This document shows positions 12,820-24,090 of a DNA stretch of 64,000 nucleotides, one piece after another (the stretch's first letter is position 1; the number at the start of each line of letters is the position of its first letter). This stretch comes from Aquatica leii (taxonomy: Eukaryota > Arthropoda > Insecta > Coleoptera > Lampyridae). The stretch covers positions 173,288,035 to 173,352,034 of the forward strand of contig CM069432.1 of NCBI GenBank assembly GCA_035610365.1, read 5' to 3'. The notes beneath the pieces were generated by a model that worked only from the letters and a program-made list of their open reading frames with translations, did not search any database and had not been told where the DNA came from. A program made the translations under genes and the position numbers.

Positions 12820-13683
12820 ATGAACATACAAGATTACAACGACAAAATGACGAACTTACTCTCGGAAGATTGCTACATACGTCTACAGAGAAACCCTTTA
12901 AACTCCTTATGCACTAAGGTAAACTCCGCCATCAAAAACTCTACTACTATACACGAATCTACGGTCTTTTCAAGATACACAAAGAAGGAGTTCCCTTTCG
13001 ACCGATAGTGAGCACTATCAATTCACCAACCCAATCGTTAGCACGTTATCTAGCTGCAAAACTCTTGCCGTTGACAGGAAATACAGAAACTCACATTGAA
13101 GATTCTACAGACTTTGTAGAGAAAATTAAGAACTTGCGTATAACAAAAGAAGATATCCTAGTTAGCTTTGACGTGGTATCTCTTTTTACTAATGTTCCGG
13201 TCGACAAAGTGTTGTTTTTGCTCAAGGAGAGAATTACTGAAGAAGAAGTTCTGCTCATCGAACTCTGCCTTAAAAACACTTATTTCATTTATAACGACAA
13301 CTTGCTTAAACAAGTAGAAGGAGCGGCCATAGGATCACCGCTCTCTCCAATATTTACATGCTCATCGAACACTGCCTTAAAAACACTTATTTCATTTATA
13401 ACGACAACTTGCTTAAACAAGTAGAAGGAGCGGCCATAGGATCACCGCTCTCTCCAATATTTACATGGAACATTTTGAAACTGAAATTAGAAAAAATGTT
13501 GAGTTAAAACTAAAAACTTGGTTTAGATATATACGTTTTTTGTATGGCCTCATGGCGAAGATAAACTAAATCAGTTCTTTCAACATCTAAACTCTGCACA
13601 TGATAGCATTAAATTTACTATGGAGTTAGAACATAACAGCAGTCCAGCCTTTCTTGATGTACTGGTGATAAAGAAAAAAATTT
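12820..13683 (+). pseudogene. Penelope-like reverse transcriptase, broken
   Basis: Two adjacent frames (12820-13008 and 13008-13424) and later fragments read as a Penelope-like retroelement reverse transcriptase. Recognisable blocks are VSFDVVSLFTNVPVDKVL (near 13168), with the first catalytic aspartate region, and EGAAIGSPLSPIF (near 13318). A 107-bp tandem duplication (13253-13466) shifts the frame. Downstream KTWFRYI is followed out of frame by VFFVWPHGEDKL, so the second catalytic aspartate pair expected between them is deleted. Then AHDSIKFTMELEHN and PAFLDVLV follow to about 13670. No terminal repeat or endonuclease domain is present here; the copy is a dead fragment abutting a hAT relic. 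Confidence 0.85.
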
Positions 13684-14935
13684 CTTTTGTCGGCTTTAGA
13701 GAAAGAAGGCTTAAATATCAACGATTTGCGGGGTCAGGGTTACGACAATGGGGCAAACATGCGTGGTAGGCATAATGGTCTACAGAAAAAAATTGGATTT
13801 CAATCCGCGAACTTTCTTTGTTCCTTGTTGCAATCACACCTTAAATTAATGATGCCGCAAAATCGAATACTTTGAGCATCAGTTTTTTTTCTTTAGTTCA
13901 AGAACTGTTTGTATTTTTTTCAGCTTCTACTAAACGCTGGTCAATTCTGAAAACTAATTTATCTAATGTAACAAATTTAACTTGAAAACCTTTATCGGAT
14001 ACTCGATGGTCTAGTAGAATAGATGCAATAACTCCTTTAAGGTATTAACTTGTGGAGGTTTATGATGCTCTGTTTGAAATAAGCAAAGGAAGCTTTGAAA
14101 ATAACGTAAAAAATTTGGCAGCATCGTTTGCCAAAAAATTGCAAAATTTTGAGTTCATTTGCATTCTTATATTGTGGTATAATATTTTAAGTAAAGTTAA
14201 CATTGTTAGTAAAATCATTCAAAAACCGAACTTTGATTATCCTCAGTGTTGTAATCAATTAAATAATTTAAATATAATAATTTAAAAAGAGGTGTAAGAC
14301 CGCGAAAAATAAAAAAAACATTTTGATTATGAAGGTGATGATGAACTGATCCACAACGAAACTGTAAAGTTCAAAGTTGATTGTTTTTTTAATGCTCTAG
14401 ATGTAATCATAACATCAGTGGATGAGAGATTTCTATTACTTTCTTCTTACTCTAATAATTTCACGTTTTTATGGAATATTGATAAATTTAAAAATCATTC
14501 TGAAAACGAAGAATTAGAATTATGTCAAAAAGTTGAAAATTTATTAAATGACAAAACTCGCAATGAACGAGACATAACTGCAGTGGAACTTGAAGAATTG
14601 CGTTATTTACAAAATTTTGATGAACAAGTTATTACGTCTCCAGAAAAAACTTTAAATTATATAACAATTAACAACTTGGTGGATTCTATTCCTAATACGA
14701 GCATAATACTTTGTATTTTATAAACAATGCCGGTTTCCGTTGCTACCACAGAACTATCTTTTTCAAAACTCAAAATAATAAAAAATTATTTAAGATTGAC
14801 CATGGGACAAAACCGACTAAGTAATCTTGCTATCATTTCAATACGAACCAGCTAAAAGAATTAGACACCGAAGATTTAATTAAACAATTTGCAAAAATTA
14901 AAGCACGTAATATCTGGATGTTAACCTTTAAAAGG
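13684..14935 (+). pseudogene. hAT (ZMYM-type) transposase relic
   Basis: Frames at 13687-13875, 14052-14285 and 14418-14723, with fragments between and after, resemble the hAT transposases often annotated as zinc finger MYM-type protein 1-like. Recognisable parts are LRGQGYDNGANMRG (near 13723), a TRWSSRIDA block near 14010, and the C-terminal dimerisation block PVSVATTELSFSKLK (near 14728) with MGQNRLSNLAIISI after it. Stops and frameshifts break it throughout, and the N-terminal zinc-finger part is absent. The Polinton is inserted 30 bp past its end. Confidence 0.8.
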
Positions 14936-14961
14936 TGACATGTTGCATTATTAAAATAATA

Positions 14962-14967
14962 TATGGT
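14962..14967. repeat. Polinton left target-site duplication
   Basis: TATGGT directly before the element. The identical TATGGT follows the right end at 30855-30860. A 6-bp duplication is the hallmark of Polinton integration. Confidence 0.95.
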
Positions 14968-16067
14968 AGTAGAATACACCCAGCTTTCCCCCACCACTTT
15001 CGCGAATTAAATTAATTCGCGGGGTCAATTAAGGTTATTTCGCGGTTTCGCGTTTTAATCGGCGGTTTAATTGGCGTTTTCGTTTTAATCGGCGGTTTAA
15101 TTCGCGGTTTTGCATATTAATTAGCGGTTTGATTAAATTTTACCGTTTTTAATTCGCGATTTTGATTTTAATTCTTGGAATAATCTGTTTGATTAAATCG
15201 TTTTAATTGGAGTTTTAATTCACGGATTGATTAAATCATTTTAATTCGCGTTTTTTATTTAATGCACGTTTTAATTCGAGGAAAAATCTGTTTGATCATT
15301 TTAATTTGCGATTTTGATTTTAATTCTTGGAATAATCTGTTTGATTTAATTGGAGTTTTAATTCGCGATTTGATTAAATTATTTTAATTCGAGTTTTGAT
15401 TCGTAGAATAATTTCAGTTTGATCAAATTATTTTAATTTACGTTTTGATTTATGTTTTAATTCCGTTTAATCAAATGAATCCAAAATTAATTTATGCAAT
15501 TACATTTATTTAATCGATATAAGATCATGACTTCAATTAAACTTTTGATGTGTGATTCTTCGAAAGTCTAAACTACCTGCTTACCTATTTGAGCTACCCT
15601 TGTCCATTTCTGAGAAAATAAAAATCGGAAGAAACTCTTAGAATTAATGATTGATTTTTGGAAGTTTTGCATATACAAACAAAATAATTAGCTTTGATGA
15701 GTATGCACTATTTTATTACCATAATTATTAATCAAACCGACAGATTATAAAATGTGTAACAATTACAATTAAAAATTATTGATCTACATACAGTTGTTTC
15801 ACTTTACATTTTTTTTTTACTACATGTTAGTATACCTATTTACAAAATCGGAACTTATAATTTTTGCATGTACAAACAAAACCAGGAAAAATTATAGCTT
15901 TGATGAGTACCTACTATTTTCATAACATAATTATTAATCAAAATGACAGATTATAAAATGTGTAATAATTTAGAAATTATTAATCAACATACACTTTTTC
16001 ACTTTTACATGCCCAACACATTTTTATAGAAGGCGGTGGTCCGTCTAACTGTATGTTGTCTTTGTTG
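14968..16067 (+). repeat. Polinton left terminal inverted repeat
   Basis: About 1.1 kb that matches the inverted right end (29750-30854) with few differences by eye. The outer 500 bp are a mosaic of short units around TTTTAATTCGCG. The inner part holds two similar blocks of about 200 bp (15650-15850 and 15850-16000). The innermost part carries, inverted, the last codons of the rightward gene at 29451-29837. A further partial copy of the inner block, not shared with the right end, lies at about 16070-16310. Confidence 0.95.
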
Positions 16068-16414
16068 AGTTGCACTTTACATTTTTTTTTTACTACATGT
16101 AACCTATTTACAAAATCGGAACTTATAATTTTTTCATTTACAAACAAAATTAGAAATAATTATAACTTTGATAAGTACTACTTATTAATTTTCATAAAAT
16201 AATTATTAATCAAAATGACAGATTATAAAATGTGTAATAATTTAGAAATTATTGATCGACACAGTTGTTTCTCTTTACATTTTTTTACTACATGTTAGTA
16301 TACCTATTTACAAAATATATAAGTAATTCTAAAATAAATAACACTACAATTTACAATTTATAATTACATGTATACAAGTTTATTACATACATAAATAAGT
16401 AAATATAGATAAAA

Positions 16415-19400
16415 TTAGGTAAAACCGTACGGTAGTGTATCGTATGTATCGTTAATTCGACGCCGCTTTGAATATTGTACACGATAAGTTTTGGTTTCTG
16501 GTTTTGATACAACATCGTAGGTAGAAGTTCTAGCAATACGCCGGTCTGTTTCTACATATAGCTCCTGTGCGTTGTTTAAGACAGCATTTTTTATTGTATC
16601 GAAATTTATAACTTGGGCATTTTTGAAATTTAATGAGATACCTTTTACCTTACATACTGTTACGTAATCGTTTTTTAATGTTGAAAACAACTTGAACGCG
16701 TAATTTTTTGGTCCTCCACTAACAAATTCAACAATTTTACTATTATTGCCGTACGATTTTACCTCGTCGGTCATGTCGCCTAAGAAATCACCAACCGAAG
16801 GTGCCCATTGACCAGGTTTTTGCGTAAAAATGACAGAATCTGTGTCAAAATAAAGCACTCGTTTTCCAAGCTGTTCTAAATAATTATATAAAACTAACCT
16901 AGCATTTGCGGTAGTATAAGCAGCCAATACGACATTTACTGTTTTAAGCGGATCTACAGATTCCTCAGGTCTCAGCCAGTTTACGATAATCACATTATCA
17001 TCAATAGGTAATATAGATTGCACTTGTTTTGAAGGATCGGTCAATAGTTGGAAAAAAATATGTGGTTCTGAAATAATTTCTGTTTGAGTTAAGTTTTCAC
17101 GCTGTCCAAATTTTCCCCAAAATGAATTTAAAAACAATTTAGAAATATATCGTAACCCCGGATTTGATTTAATTTTTGATTTATCTAGGTTTATACCTTC
17201 ATGTGTTAGATAATCTTGTATATACCGATCCTTTGTGGTTTCATCTACACACCACGTAGGCCAACCACTGCATTCTTGTTTTACCTTCAGAAAATGATCT
17301 ACGTATTTGGAAAATAGACCACCGCTCTTAACGTTTTTATCGTATTGACACACTTTATACTCCCACACCTCGTGAATTTCCAACACCACATAACCTAATT
17401 CAATGCTTTTACGGAGTTCGTCTGCAACATAGGTTCCCGTAAACTTACGTTCATCTTGTGTATGAAAACAGCTACTTTGACACATCGTTTCGCAACATGT
17501 TCGGCACAAGACAAACATAAGTTTATTATGCATCTTCAGAGGCAAAACAGGATGGTATAGTTTCTCTGGTGGAACTACTGTACATTTGATAATACCTTCT
17601 ATAGTACTTAAGTTTATATTTTTGCACTCCTCGCCTATATAAATTTTTGGATGTCCTATTGGGTATTTTGCATATTTGTTTACATACGGATATAATGAAC
17701 ACACGTCTAAATAACGGATTATTTCATCCTCTTCCGCTTTATAATATAATTTAATTGCGTTTGTTCGTCCACCAAAGAAACTATCACGGGGATTTAAAGG
17801 AGTTATTTTAAGCGTATTATTATTGTTTAAGTATTCCATTGCTTCGTGATTTTCTTTTAAGTACTTTGTAAATACGCATTCCCACATTTCAATCAAGTTA
17901 TAGTTGTGAGAGCGAATTCTTGCTGATGTAGCTTCAGTTTTTTCACGACGAGCGAACATGGTTTTATTTTTATCATTATTGAGCTCTACCGTTTGATTAG
18001 GAAAGCATTTCTCACACCCGTGATAAAAACATCCATGAAATTGATAAACAGTATTATTAGTTTCGTCAAAACCATCAACAAGAATTCCTTCCCTCAAACG
18101 TACCTCCCGCCCATTAAGTGCGTGCTGAAGGGATATGCCTTGACTATGTTGTACCCATAATAACCATTTTAGTGCAATGTTCGATTGATTATTAGACATA
18201 CGGTAACCCCCTGCTGGAATAAGACCAATTGTGTTTTCCGTAAGAAAATTTCTTCGATAAACTAAGCTACAAGCCCCAGCTATGGTACAACACTCGCGGA
18301 AAGGATCGACGTTGTTTTCTAAAATAAATTTTTGCCAAAATTGTAAACATGCTTTTCGCAGAATATTTACGTCTTGCGTACAATATTCAACAATTTCTTT
18401 TTTAAAATTAAATAATGTACCACGTGCTAATTCAGAGTTGTACCACAGCAAGAACTCATTTCGGTCAGAAGATGACATTTCGTCAATGCCGTAATAACGC
18501 ACGTCCGGTAAAGGCCCTAAATAATTAGTGTTATCTGCAGTATTAAAAAAATGTGGAAAGTGACCTTTTGACCCCTCAAAATTAAACGTTTTCGGCAGTT
18601 TACTCAAAGGCATAGGCATAAAATTTAAACTGTCAATGAACTTTATCTTTGAATTACAGATCAATGACATAATTTTTGTACCATTAAATATGATTTTGGG
18701 GTTCCATGCAGATGGATGTTTCATTATCTCTTTTAAAATAAATATACAATCATAAGATTTGCTATTATGAGCTAAAGCAACAATTTCATTATTTCCGCGT
18801 GCTAAATTTGTTATATATTCAAGAAACTGAGTCACCGGAGATTCATCAAATATATGAAGCCGTTTTCCACATTGTTTACAATCTTGTTTTATATTATCGT
18901 CGTTATCAATACACGATTCAATACACAGTTTGCAAACATTTTGGACCACACACAAGTTTGGCTCATGTACGAATGTACACTCAGATCCATCCAAAGGGGT
19001 TTCCTGTCTACATTCAAAATCGTAAAAAACGAAAATAAAGTTTTTGTCGCGTTTAGTCTCGTTGATTTTGTTTTTGGACATGTAACAAAAATGATTATTA
19101 GGTTGGGTGATTTTGCATGTTGAACAGTATCGAAAACCGCATTTATGTGGATATTTGCTTTTCCATATACTGGATAAACAAATAGTACACCGTTGAAGTT
19201 GTTTACACAGGTTTTTATCTCTGTGTTGCTTTAAACAATTTTCACCTCTAAAATCGCGATTGCAATATTTACAAACAATTTTTTCAAGTTGTTTGTTACA
19301 TGGAGGACCAGAATGGCACGAGGGACATATGTATTTACAATCTTTATGCTCGCGCGAGTTACTTTGTCGTACACGGCAAAACTCACAAAAATATTTGGTT

Positions 19401-20992
19401 GAAAACGCTGAAGTTAGACTAGTTATTACATTATAATGTTCTTCTTCTAAAATTAAATTTAATACTACACGATCTGTTGATCGAGGCCCTTCAAAATAAA
19501 CCGAACTACCTAACCTATGATTATACACTACTATTGTATATTTAACTAAATAAGTTTGAAATTGTTTTATGTGTTCTAGATTGCCACCATTACTTAAATC
19601 AACCCCCGCATCCTGACATAACTGATAAGCTTTTTGAGTTTGTATCGAATAACCTTTTTTCATAAACAAAAAATCAGGATCGTTTGCTCTCCAGGCAATA
19701 GCGACAACCAAGGCCCTAGCTAAACATAAATTATCTAAATTATTAATAGGTATGATTCCTTCTTTACGTCGGCAGAATTCTTCAAAGGTAACCCCCGTCA
19801 TTCGTTGACGCCCTTTGCCGTACCCGACGGGGAGCGATATACGGTCTACTTGTAAACGTAAAGTGTCATCGGAAAAGAAACTTACATTACTTTGCAGAAT
19901 TTTGTCAAGAGTAGTCATCATAACGGCTGAACTAAGTTGATCCATTCTACGAAAAGCAAAACATATGGGTTTGTCTGGAAAGTTGTCGTTCGTTAGTATC
20001 ATTCCCAAACGATCGGATGAATTATATCCGGCTGTTACAGTATTGATGACTTCATCAAGTGCATTCTGCAATTTATACAACGGTTAATTAAATAATACAA
20101 ACGGGGCTAAACAGTTATTAATATAAAAGAGTTTTTGCACAGTTGTGATGTTTATATCGAAATAACTTTAAAAACCCAATCATAAACAACATTTAATTTA
20201 AGTTTTAGAAAAAATATAGACTAATAAGATAATTACGTAATAAAAATAAGAGTAGGTAATCTTTTTACGTGATCGTGAATACAGCATGTAGTAAATAAAA
20301 AATGAAAGTCTAACCAAATAATTATAATATAGAATAAACAATACCTCTAATTAATACTAAAGTATCTGAAAAGTACTTACTTTAAGCCATTCAATTGGTC
20401 CTTGCTCAATATCCGGATTATTAAATTTCAATGTTACCGATCTGGATGTAACACCAAATTTTTTAATTAATCTTTCCTGTTCTGAAAGAATCCGAAAATA
20501 TTTAGCTGTCTGTTTTGAAACAGTATTTGATGGCGAAAGGGATTCTTCACGGACCGACGTTAAATTTAAGGTACCTCCTTGTTGAATGTCTTTTGATGTC
20601 GAGGGAACCTCAGATGATCCGATCGAAGTATTCGCTTTGCGCCGCTCGACCTCTTTCTAGAAAGTGAAATAAAATTAAAAATAACGTAAACAAAATAAGT
20701 ACTAAAATACCAATTGTGAAATTAAATTGTAACAAATTTTGATTTTTCAAGTGCGTAATTATTTATTGGATATAAAATTTTGTAAAGAAAGTAATTTGTA
20801 TGTACTTACTTTTTGACCATGGTAAACTATCATAGCTAGTTTGAAAAATCTCTTGGAATCGTTAACGTCCATAGAAGCACCAGCACTTAAATACTTTAAA
20901 ATCAACTCGTAAGCTTGAAATAATTCATTCGCACTTACAAATCCTGCATCAATTAAATTTAAAACATCAGTAACTGATAACGATTGAGCCAT
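16415..20992 (-). CDS. pPolB: Protein-primed DNA polymerase B, three exons
   Basis: Replicates the Polinton by protein priming. The gene reads as three exons with GT/AG borders, all phase 0: 20992-20810 (MAQSLSVTDV to VYHGQK), 20656-20381 (KEVERRK to IEWLK) and 20065-16415 (NALDEV to LPYGFT, stop at 16415). The spliced product is about 1,369 residues, in the family range. The exonuclease domain shows FYDFECRQE (near residue 500), a HNSKSYD block and YCTQDVNIL. The polymerase palm shows LDVCSLYPYV (motif A, near 940), NSFWGKFGQ (motif B, near 1135) and YFDTDSVIF (motif C, near 1228). Before the exonuclease lies a cysteine-rich region (CEFC, CPSC, CKYC, CSTC), possibly zinc-binding. The large exon also opens at an upstream ATG (20080), but that stretch is the intron end. 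No disruption is seen. Confidence 0.93.
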
Positions 20993-21357
20993 TATAAATT
21001 TATTAAATCAACTTGTAAAGCAGACACTGTTCTCACAACAATCGAGAAACTATAAAAATATTTCTATAACGTGCACCCCTATTTATATTAGTACGAAGTG
21101 ACTAAAGTTTTCCAGTTTCTGCAAGTAGAATCTTGTTTGAAATGTATGAGTCACTTACCCTTATTGATACTATACGTCAGGGGCTTATTGAGGATATCGG
21201 TATCATATAATATTTTTGGCTTGTTTATAATTGTTTTAAATTTAATATTTAACTTAATGTATACGATTGTTGTCACTTTTGAATTTATCAATTTGAAATA
21301 AAAGAATTTTTAAAAATTATAAACGTTTTTATTAACTCAAAATTAAATTACACATAT
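20993..21357. other. Spacer upstream of the polymerase gene
   Basis: A 365-bp gap between the polymerase start and the end of the protease gene. It probably holds the polymerase promoter; on the minus strand TATTTTTATAG lies about 60 bp before the ATG. A 67-codon frame on the plus strand (21098-21301) is hydrophobic with no recognisable match, and I do not call it a gene. Confidence 0.4.
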
Positions 21358-21867
21358 TCACATAAAATTTAATCTATCATAATAACTACATGCTAGGTTA
21401 AATACATTCGTTTTCTTTAAAAAAATCTTAGAAAATAATGTTACAATACAGTCATTTTTTATTAAATCAGTATCAAACATGCTTAAAAATTCAGTTACAG
21501 GTACATAATTAATTCTAAAATATAAATACATTAAACAATAAAGACCACATACATCTGAATGATAATCTTGTAATATTTTAGAATTATAATCAAAAGACTT
21601 CGAGTTCTTTTTCAAAAATTTTAGATGTAACCCCCAAGGATATCTTCCAAAACTATCAAAATATTCTGCATTGCCATGTCTGTCAATAAATATAGCTACC
21701 CAATGCTCTCCCGGTGATGTGGATGCAGCTGTGTTTACAATAATTGCACTAGGTCTATTTACCGTTTTAGGTAGCATGTCCGAAGCAGTAACATGAAGAG
21801 AAACATTCTTCATCAAAGAGTTCGGAATTAGATTCAGTGCCTGCTGAAGATGTAATGTGTTCATCAC
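21358..21867 (-). CDS. PRO: Adenovirus-type cysteine protease
   Basis: Maturation protease of the C5/Ulp1-like type, expected to cleave capsid precursors. The catalytic histidine is in PGEHWVAIF (near residue 55), followed by the acidic residue in YFDSFG. The glutamine is in LQDYHSD, and the cysteine is in DVCGLYCLMY (near 107). The start at 21867 or 21864 (MNTLHLQQAL) is kept because an N-terminal helix leading to a DMLP block is usual for the family. This makes it overlap the preceding gene by about 100 bp in another frame. Length 169 residues. No disruption is seen. Confidence 0.92.
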   Translation of the reverse strand: MMNTLHLQQALNLIPNSLMKNVSLHVTASDMLPKTVNRPSAIIVNTAASTSPGEHWVAIFIDRHGNAEYFDSFGRYPWGLHLKFLKKNSKSFDYNSKILQDYHSDVCGLYCLMYLYFRINYVPVTEFLSMFDTDLIKNDCIVTLFSKIFLKKTNVFNLACSYYDRLNFM

Positions 21868-22345
21868 GGCGTTTTTCCCGTTCCCAATCGTTGATTATCA
21901 AAGCGTTTTCTAAAGCGCACATTGGCGCTTCTATGTTGTGATGTATACAACGAAAGGTCTTTACGTTTTTTTTTAATTTTCGTATAGCAGGGCAACCGTA
22001 ATCTTCCAAATTAAACACTGGTTTAGTTAAAAATCTTAAGAAATCTACTTTTTGAACACCTTTAACGTATATTCGATTAAATGGTTGTAATATGCGCGTA
22101 ATTTCAACTTCAAACTTTTCATAGGGTATATAACCAGAGCCCCAGCGAAGTCCATGAAAATGGTTCTCCAAATACAAGATTTCTTTCTTCTCAGCGTTAG
22201 ATAAAGTTGAAAAATCTGAAGGTGGTTTTATAAGCAATATAGTTAGAAAAGGACCATCGTTTGACACTACTGCTATCTCTTTCGGTATAAATTTATTCTC
22301 GTATCGAAAACCTTGCACATCAACAAACGCGTTCATCTTTCTCAA
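21767..22345 (-). CDS. Conserved Polinton protein, function unknown
   Basis: A 192-residue protein between the capsid and protease genes. It begins near MNAFVDVQGFRYENKF and contains a CIHHN...CALEN block (near residue 132-145) that could bind a metal. Proteins with this opening are, as I recall, common in arthropod and cnidarian Polintons without an assigned role. The DVQGF opening resembles the first acidic motif of RNase H-like nucleases, but that is only a guess. The two methionines at residues 1 and 4 are both possible starts. The 3' end overlaps the protease gene. Confidence 0.7.
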   Translation of the reverse strand: MRKMNAFVDVQGFRYENKFIPKEIAVVSNDGPFLTILLIKPPSDFSTLSNAEKKEILYLENHFHGLRWGSGYIPYEKFEVEITRILQPFNRIYVKGVQKVDFLRFLTKPVFNLEDYGCPAIRKLKKNVKTFRCIHHNIEAPMCALENALIINDWEREKRRDEHITSSAGTESNSELFDEECFSSCYCFGHAT

Positions 22346-22355
22346 CGGTTTACAA

Positions 22356-23663
22356 TTAACTACTAAAGTCTACCATTATATTTCGATGTTTATCGACTTC
22401 AATAACGTTATCGAATTCTGCGTACACGATGCAATTTACAGTCTCAGTCAGCGCTTCTTCAAATCCTACTTCAATACGTAATGAGCCGTTTTTTAGGAGA
22501 TTCCAATGAGTGCTAGAATTTGCTGATAAATCAGGAGTTAAGTTGAACGCCATTAGACAGTATCCATTAGGGTAATCTTCCCGCGAAATTCCGTTGCCTT
22601 CGTTTAAGAAATGTATTCCTGTTCCCGAAAATAAAGTATGATATGTGCGTACATAATTAGATTTTGTAAAATCTGGTTGTAACGGTTTTGATGGTATTTG
22701 TTGTCCGTCGATGTATAAAGACATGTAATTGATTTTGTAATGATGAAAATTGTAGGGATTAGATTTGTAATCACCATTGAAAGTCTTGTTTGATACAAAA
22801 CCAATGATACACCGCTTCGGTAGTTGCCCTAAGAAAACGTTGTCAAGAGATTTTCTTTGTACTCCTGATGGAATAGTTAAAACTCTAACGTCTGCTTTAG
22901 TTATAGGATATTTTGCAGATGTGGATTCCAAAGTTTTAGCGTGCGCCAGTAATATGGTTGGGTTAATTCTCATGCGTCGAACTAATAAACTAACGTCCAT
23001 GATTTTCACTTTGTATGCTGAATTTTGAGCTGCCATTAAACTAAATGAATCTCTTGACCGCACAAATCTAATTTTCATCTCGACGCCATTGATAATAAAT
23101 TTTTCTTGGTTAAATAGATCTGAATGCACGTGTCCGATCATCTCAATTTGTTTGCTGTTTTTAGTTAATTCTTTTCTGCTAGCACAACCTTGATTTTCTT
23201 GAAGATTATCCATCTTCCCAGGAGTGTCACTATACCATAAAGTGCAAGTTAGATGGGATTTTTTTGCTTCTTTTCCATAATTTAACAAAGTTTCAATATA
23301 TGAACGATATGCATAAGTATTGCTTGGTGGCGATACAAGCTTTTGATTTAAATACACTTCTACTTGCGAAAACAACGAATGCATCCAATTATTTACTGGT
23401 GCTACGTCATCGGTGTCAATTAACGACGTATCGTCTTGTTTAACAATTTTAGCTGTTAAGTACAACATTGTCTGGCTAGTGTCCAAATAATCGTTACCAT
23501 TTCCGGGCACAACAAACTCTATCGGTGCATCATCCGTTAGTGAAGACAATGGTTTGTAGAATATCCATTCACCATTTTCAATACTTGTTTGCGTAGACGG
23601 AAGAGCGAACAAGTCTAACTCGGATTTAATACATTCGCATGATTGTGCATGAAGAAACGCCAT
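22356..23663 (-). CDS. MCP: Major capsid protein (double jelly-roll)
   Basis: The Polinton major capsid protein (called PY in older work), expected to form hexon-like trimers of an icosahedral shell. I choose the start at 23663 (MAFLHAQSCECIKSELDLF), just past the stop of the upstream gene at 23665, although the frame is open to 23738. The product is 435 residues. Typical early blocks are IEFVVPGNGNDYLDTSQT and LFSQVEVYLNQKLV, followed by YAYRSYIETLL. The family assignment rests on these conserved blocks and on the position between the minor capsid and protease genes. No disruption is seen. Confidence 0.88.
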   Translation of the reverse strand: MAFLHAQSCECIKSELDLFALPSTQTSIENGEWIFYKPLSSLTDDAPIEFVVPGNGNDYLDTSQTMLYLTAKIVKQDDTSLIDTDDVAPVNNWMHSLFSQVEVYLNQKLVSPPSNTYAYRSYIETLLNYGKEAKKSHLTCTLWYSDTPGKMDNLQENQGCASRKELTKNSKQIEMIGHVHSDLFNQEKFIINGVEMKIRFVRSRDSFSLMAAQNSAYKVKIMDVSLLVRRMRINPTILLAHAKTLESTSAKYPITKADVRVLTIPSGVQRKSLDNVFLGQLPKRCIIGFVSNKTFNGDYKSNPYNFHHYKINYMSLYIDGQQIPSKPLQPDFTKSNYVRTYHTLFSGTGIHFLNEGNGISREDYPNGYCLMAFNLTPDLSANSSTHWNLLKNGSLRIEVGFEEALTETVNCIVYAEFDNVIEVDKHRNIMVDFSS

Positions 23664-23664
23664 T

Positions 23665-24084
23665 TCAATTAGAAAAATGTCGTTGCAAGTTAAGTTCTTT
23701 AAGGGTTTTGCTGTTTTCTTGACAACACGCTGTACCAACTGACGTGTTTGACTCTGGCGTAGCTTTATATCCCGATCCCTCCATTAATTTTTCTATTCTA
23801 TCGTCAGCTTTTCGTTTAAGATTTTGACCAGCTTGGCGCGTACGGCTTTGAAACGATTCTTTTATTGGTCGATTTTCTAGCACATCACCTAGAATACTGC
23901 TGCCAGTTTTTAAGACTTCTTTTCCCACCGCTTGAGCACCTGATTTAAATAATGGTATTATACTACGGAATATGCCACCTAACCAGCTTCCTATTCCATG
24001 ACCTCTTTGATAGGGTCCCCCCCCCTGTAGATTGCTCCAATACCGCTGCCGGCTTGATTCATGTAATACTGTTGATAGGGGCAA
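23665..24084 (-). CDS. Small basic Polinton virion-type protein
   Basis: A 139-residue protein with a glycine-rich N-terminal part (GGGPYQRGHGIG), then an amphipathic stretch (GGIFRSIIPLFKSGAQAVG) and a basic segment (FQSRTRQAGQNLKRKA). Proteins of this layout next to the capsid genes are usual in Polintons. By analogy with adenoviral core or membrane-active cement proteins it may be packaged and processed by the protease; that is inference. It begins 6 bp after the minor capsid gene and ends 1 bp before the capsid start chosen here. Confidence 0.75.
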   Translation of the reverse strand: MPLSTVLHESSRQRYWSNLQGGGPYQRGHGIGSWLGGIFRSIIPLFKSGAQAVGKEVLKTGSSILGDVLENRPIKESFQSRTRQAGQNLKRKADDRIEKLMEGSGYKATPESNTSVGTACCQENSKTLKELNLQRHFSN

Positions 24085-24090
24085 CTCATT

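Noticed and set aside
14990..15480. CRISPR-like array of short repeats
   Set aside because: The units are degenerate without unique spacers and lie in both Polinton TIRs of a eukaryotic sequence.
16351..16536. 61-codon minus-strand frame at the end of the polymerase gene
   Set aside because: Shadow frame overlapping the polymerase C terminus, with no start context.
21098..21301. 67-codon hydrophobic frame between polymerase and protease genes
   Set aside because: No recognisable family; composition fits AT-rich spacer translated by chance, though a small membrane protein cannot be excluded.
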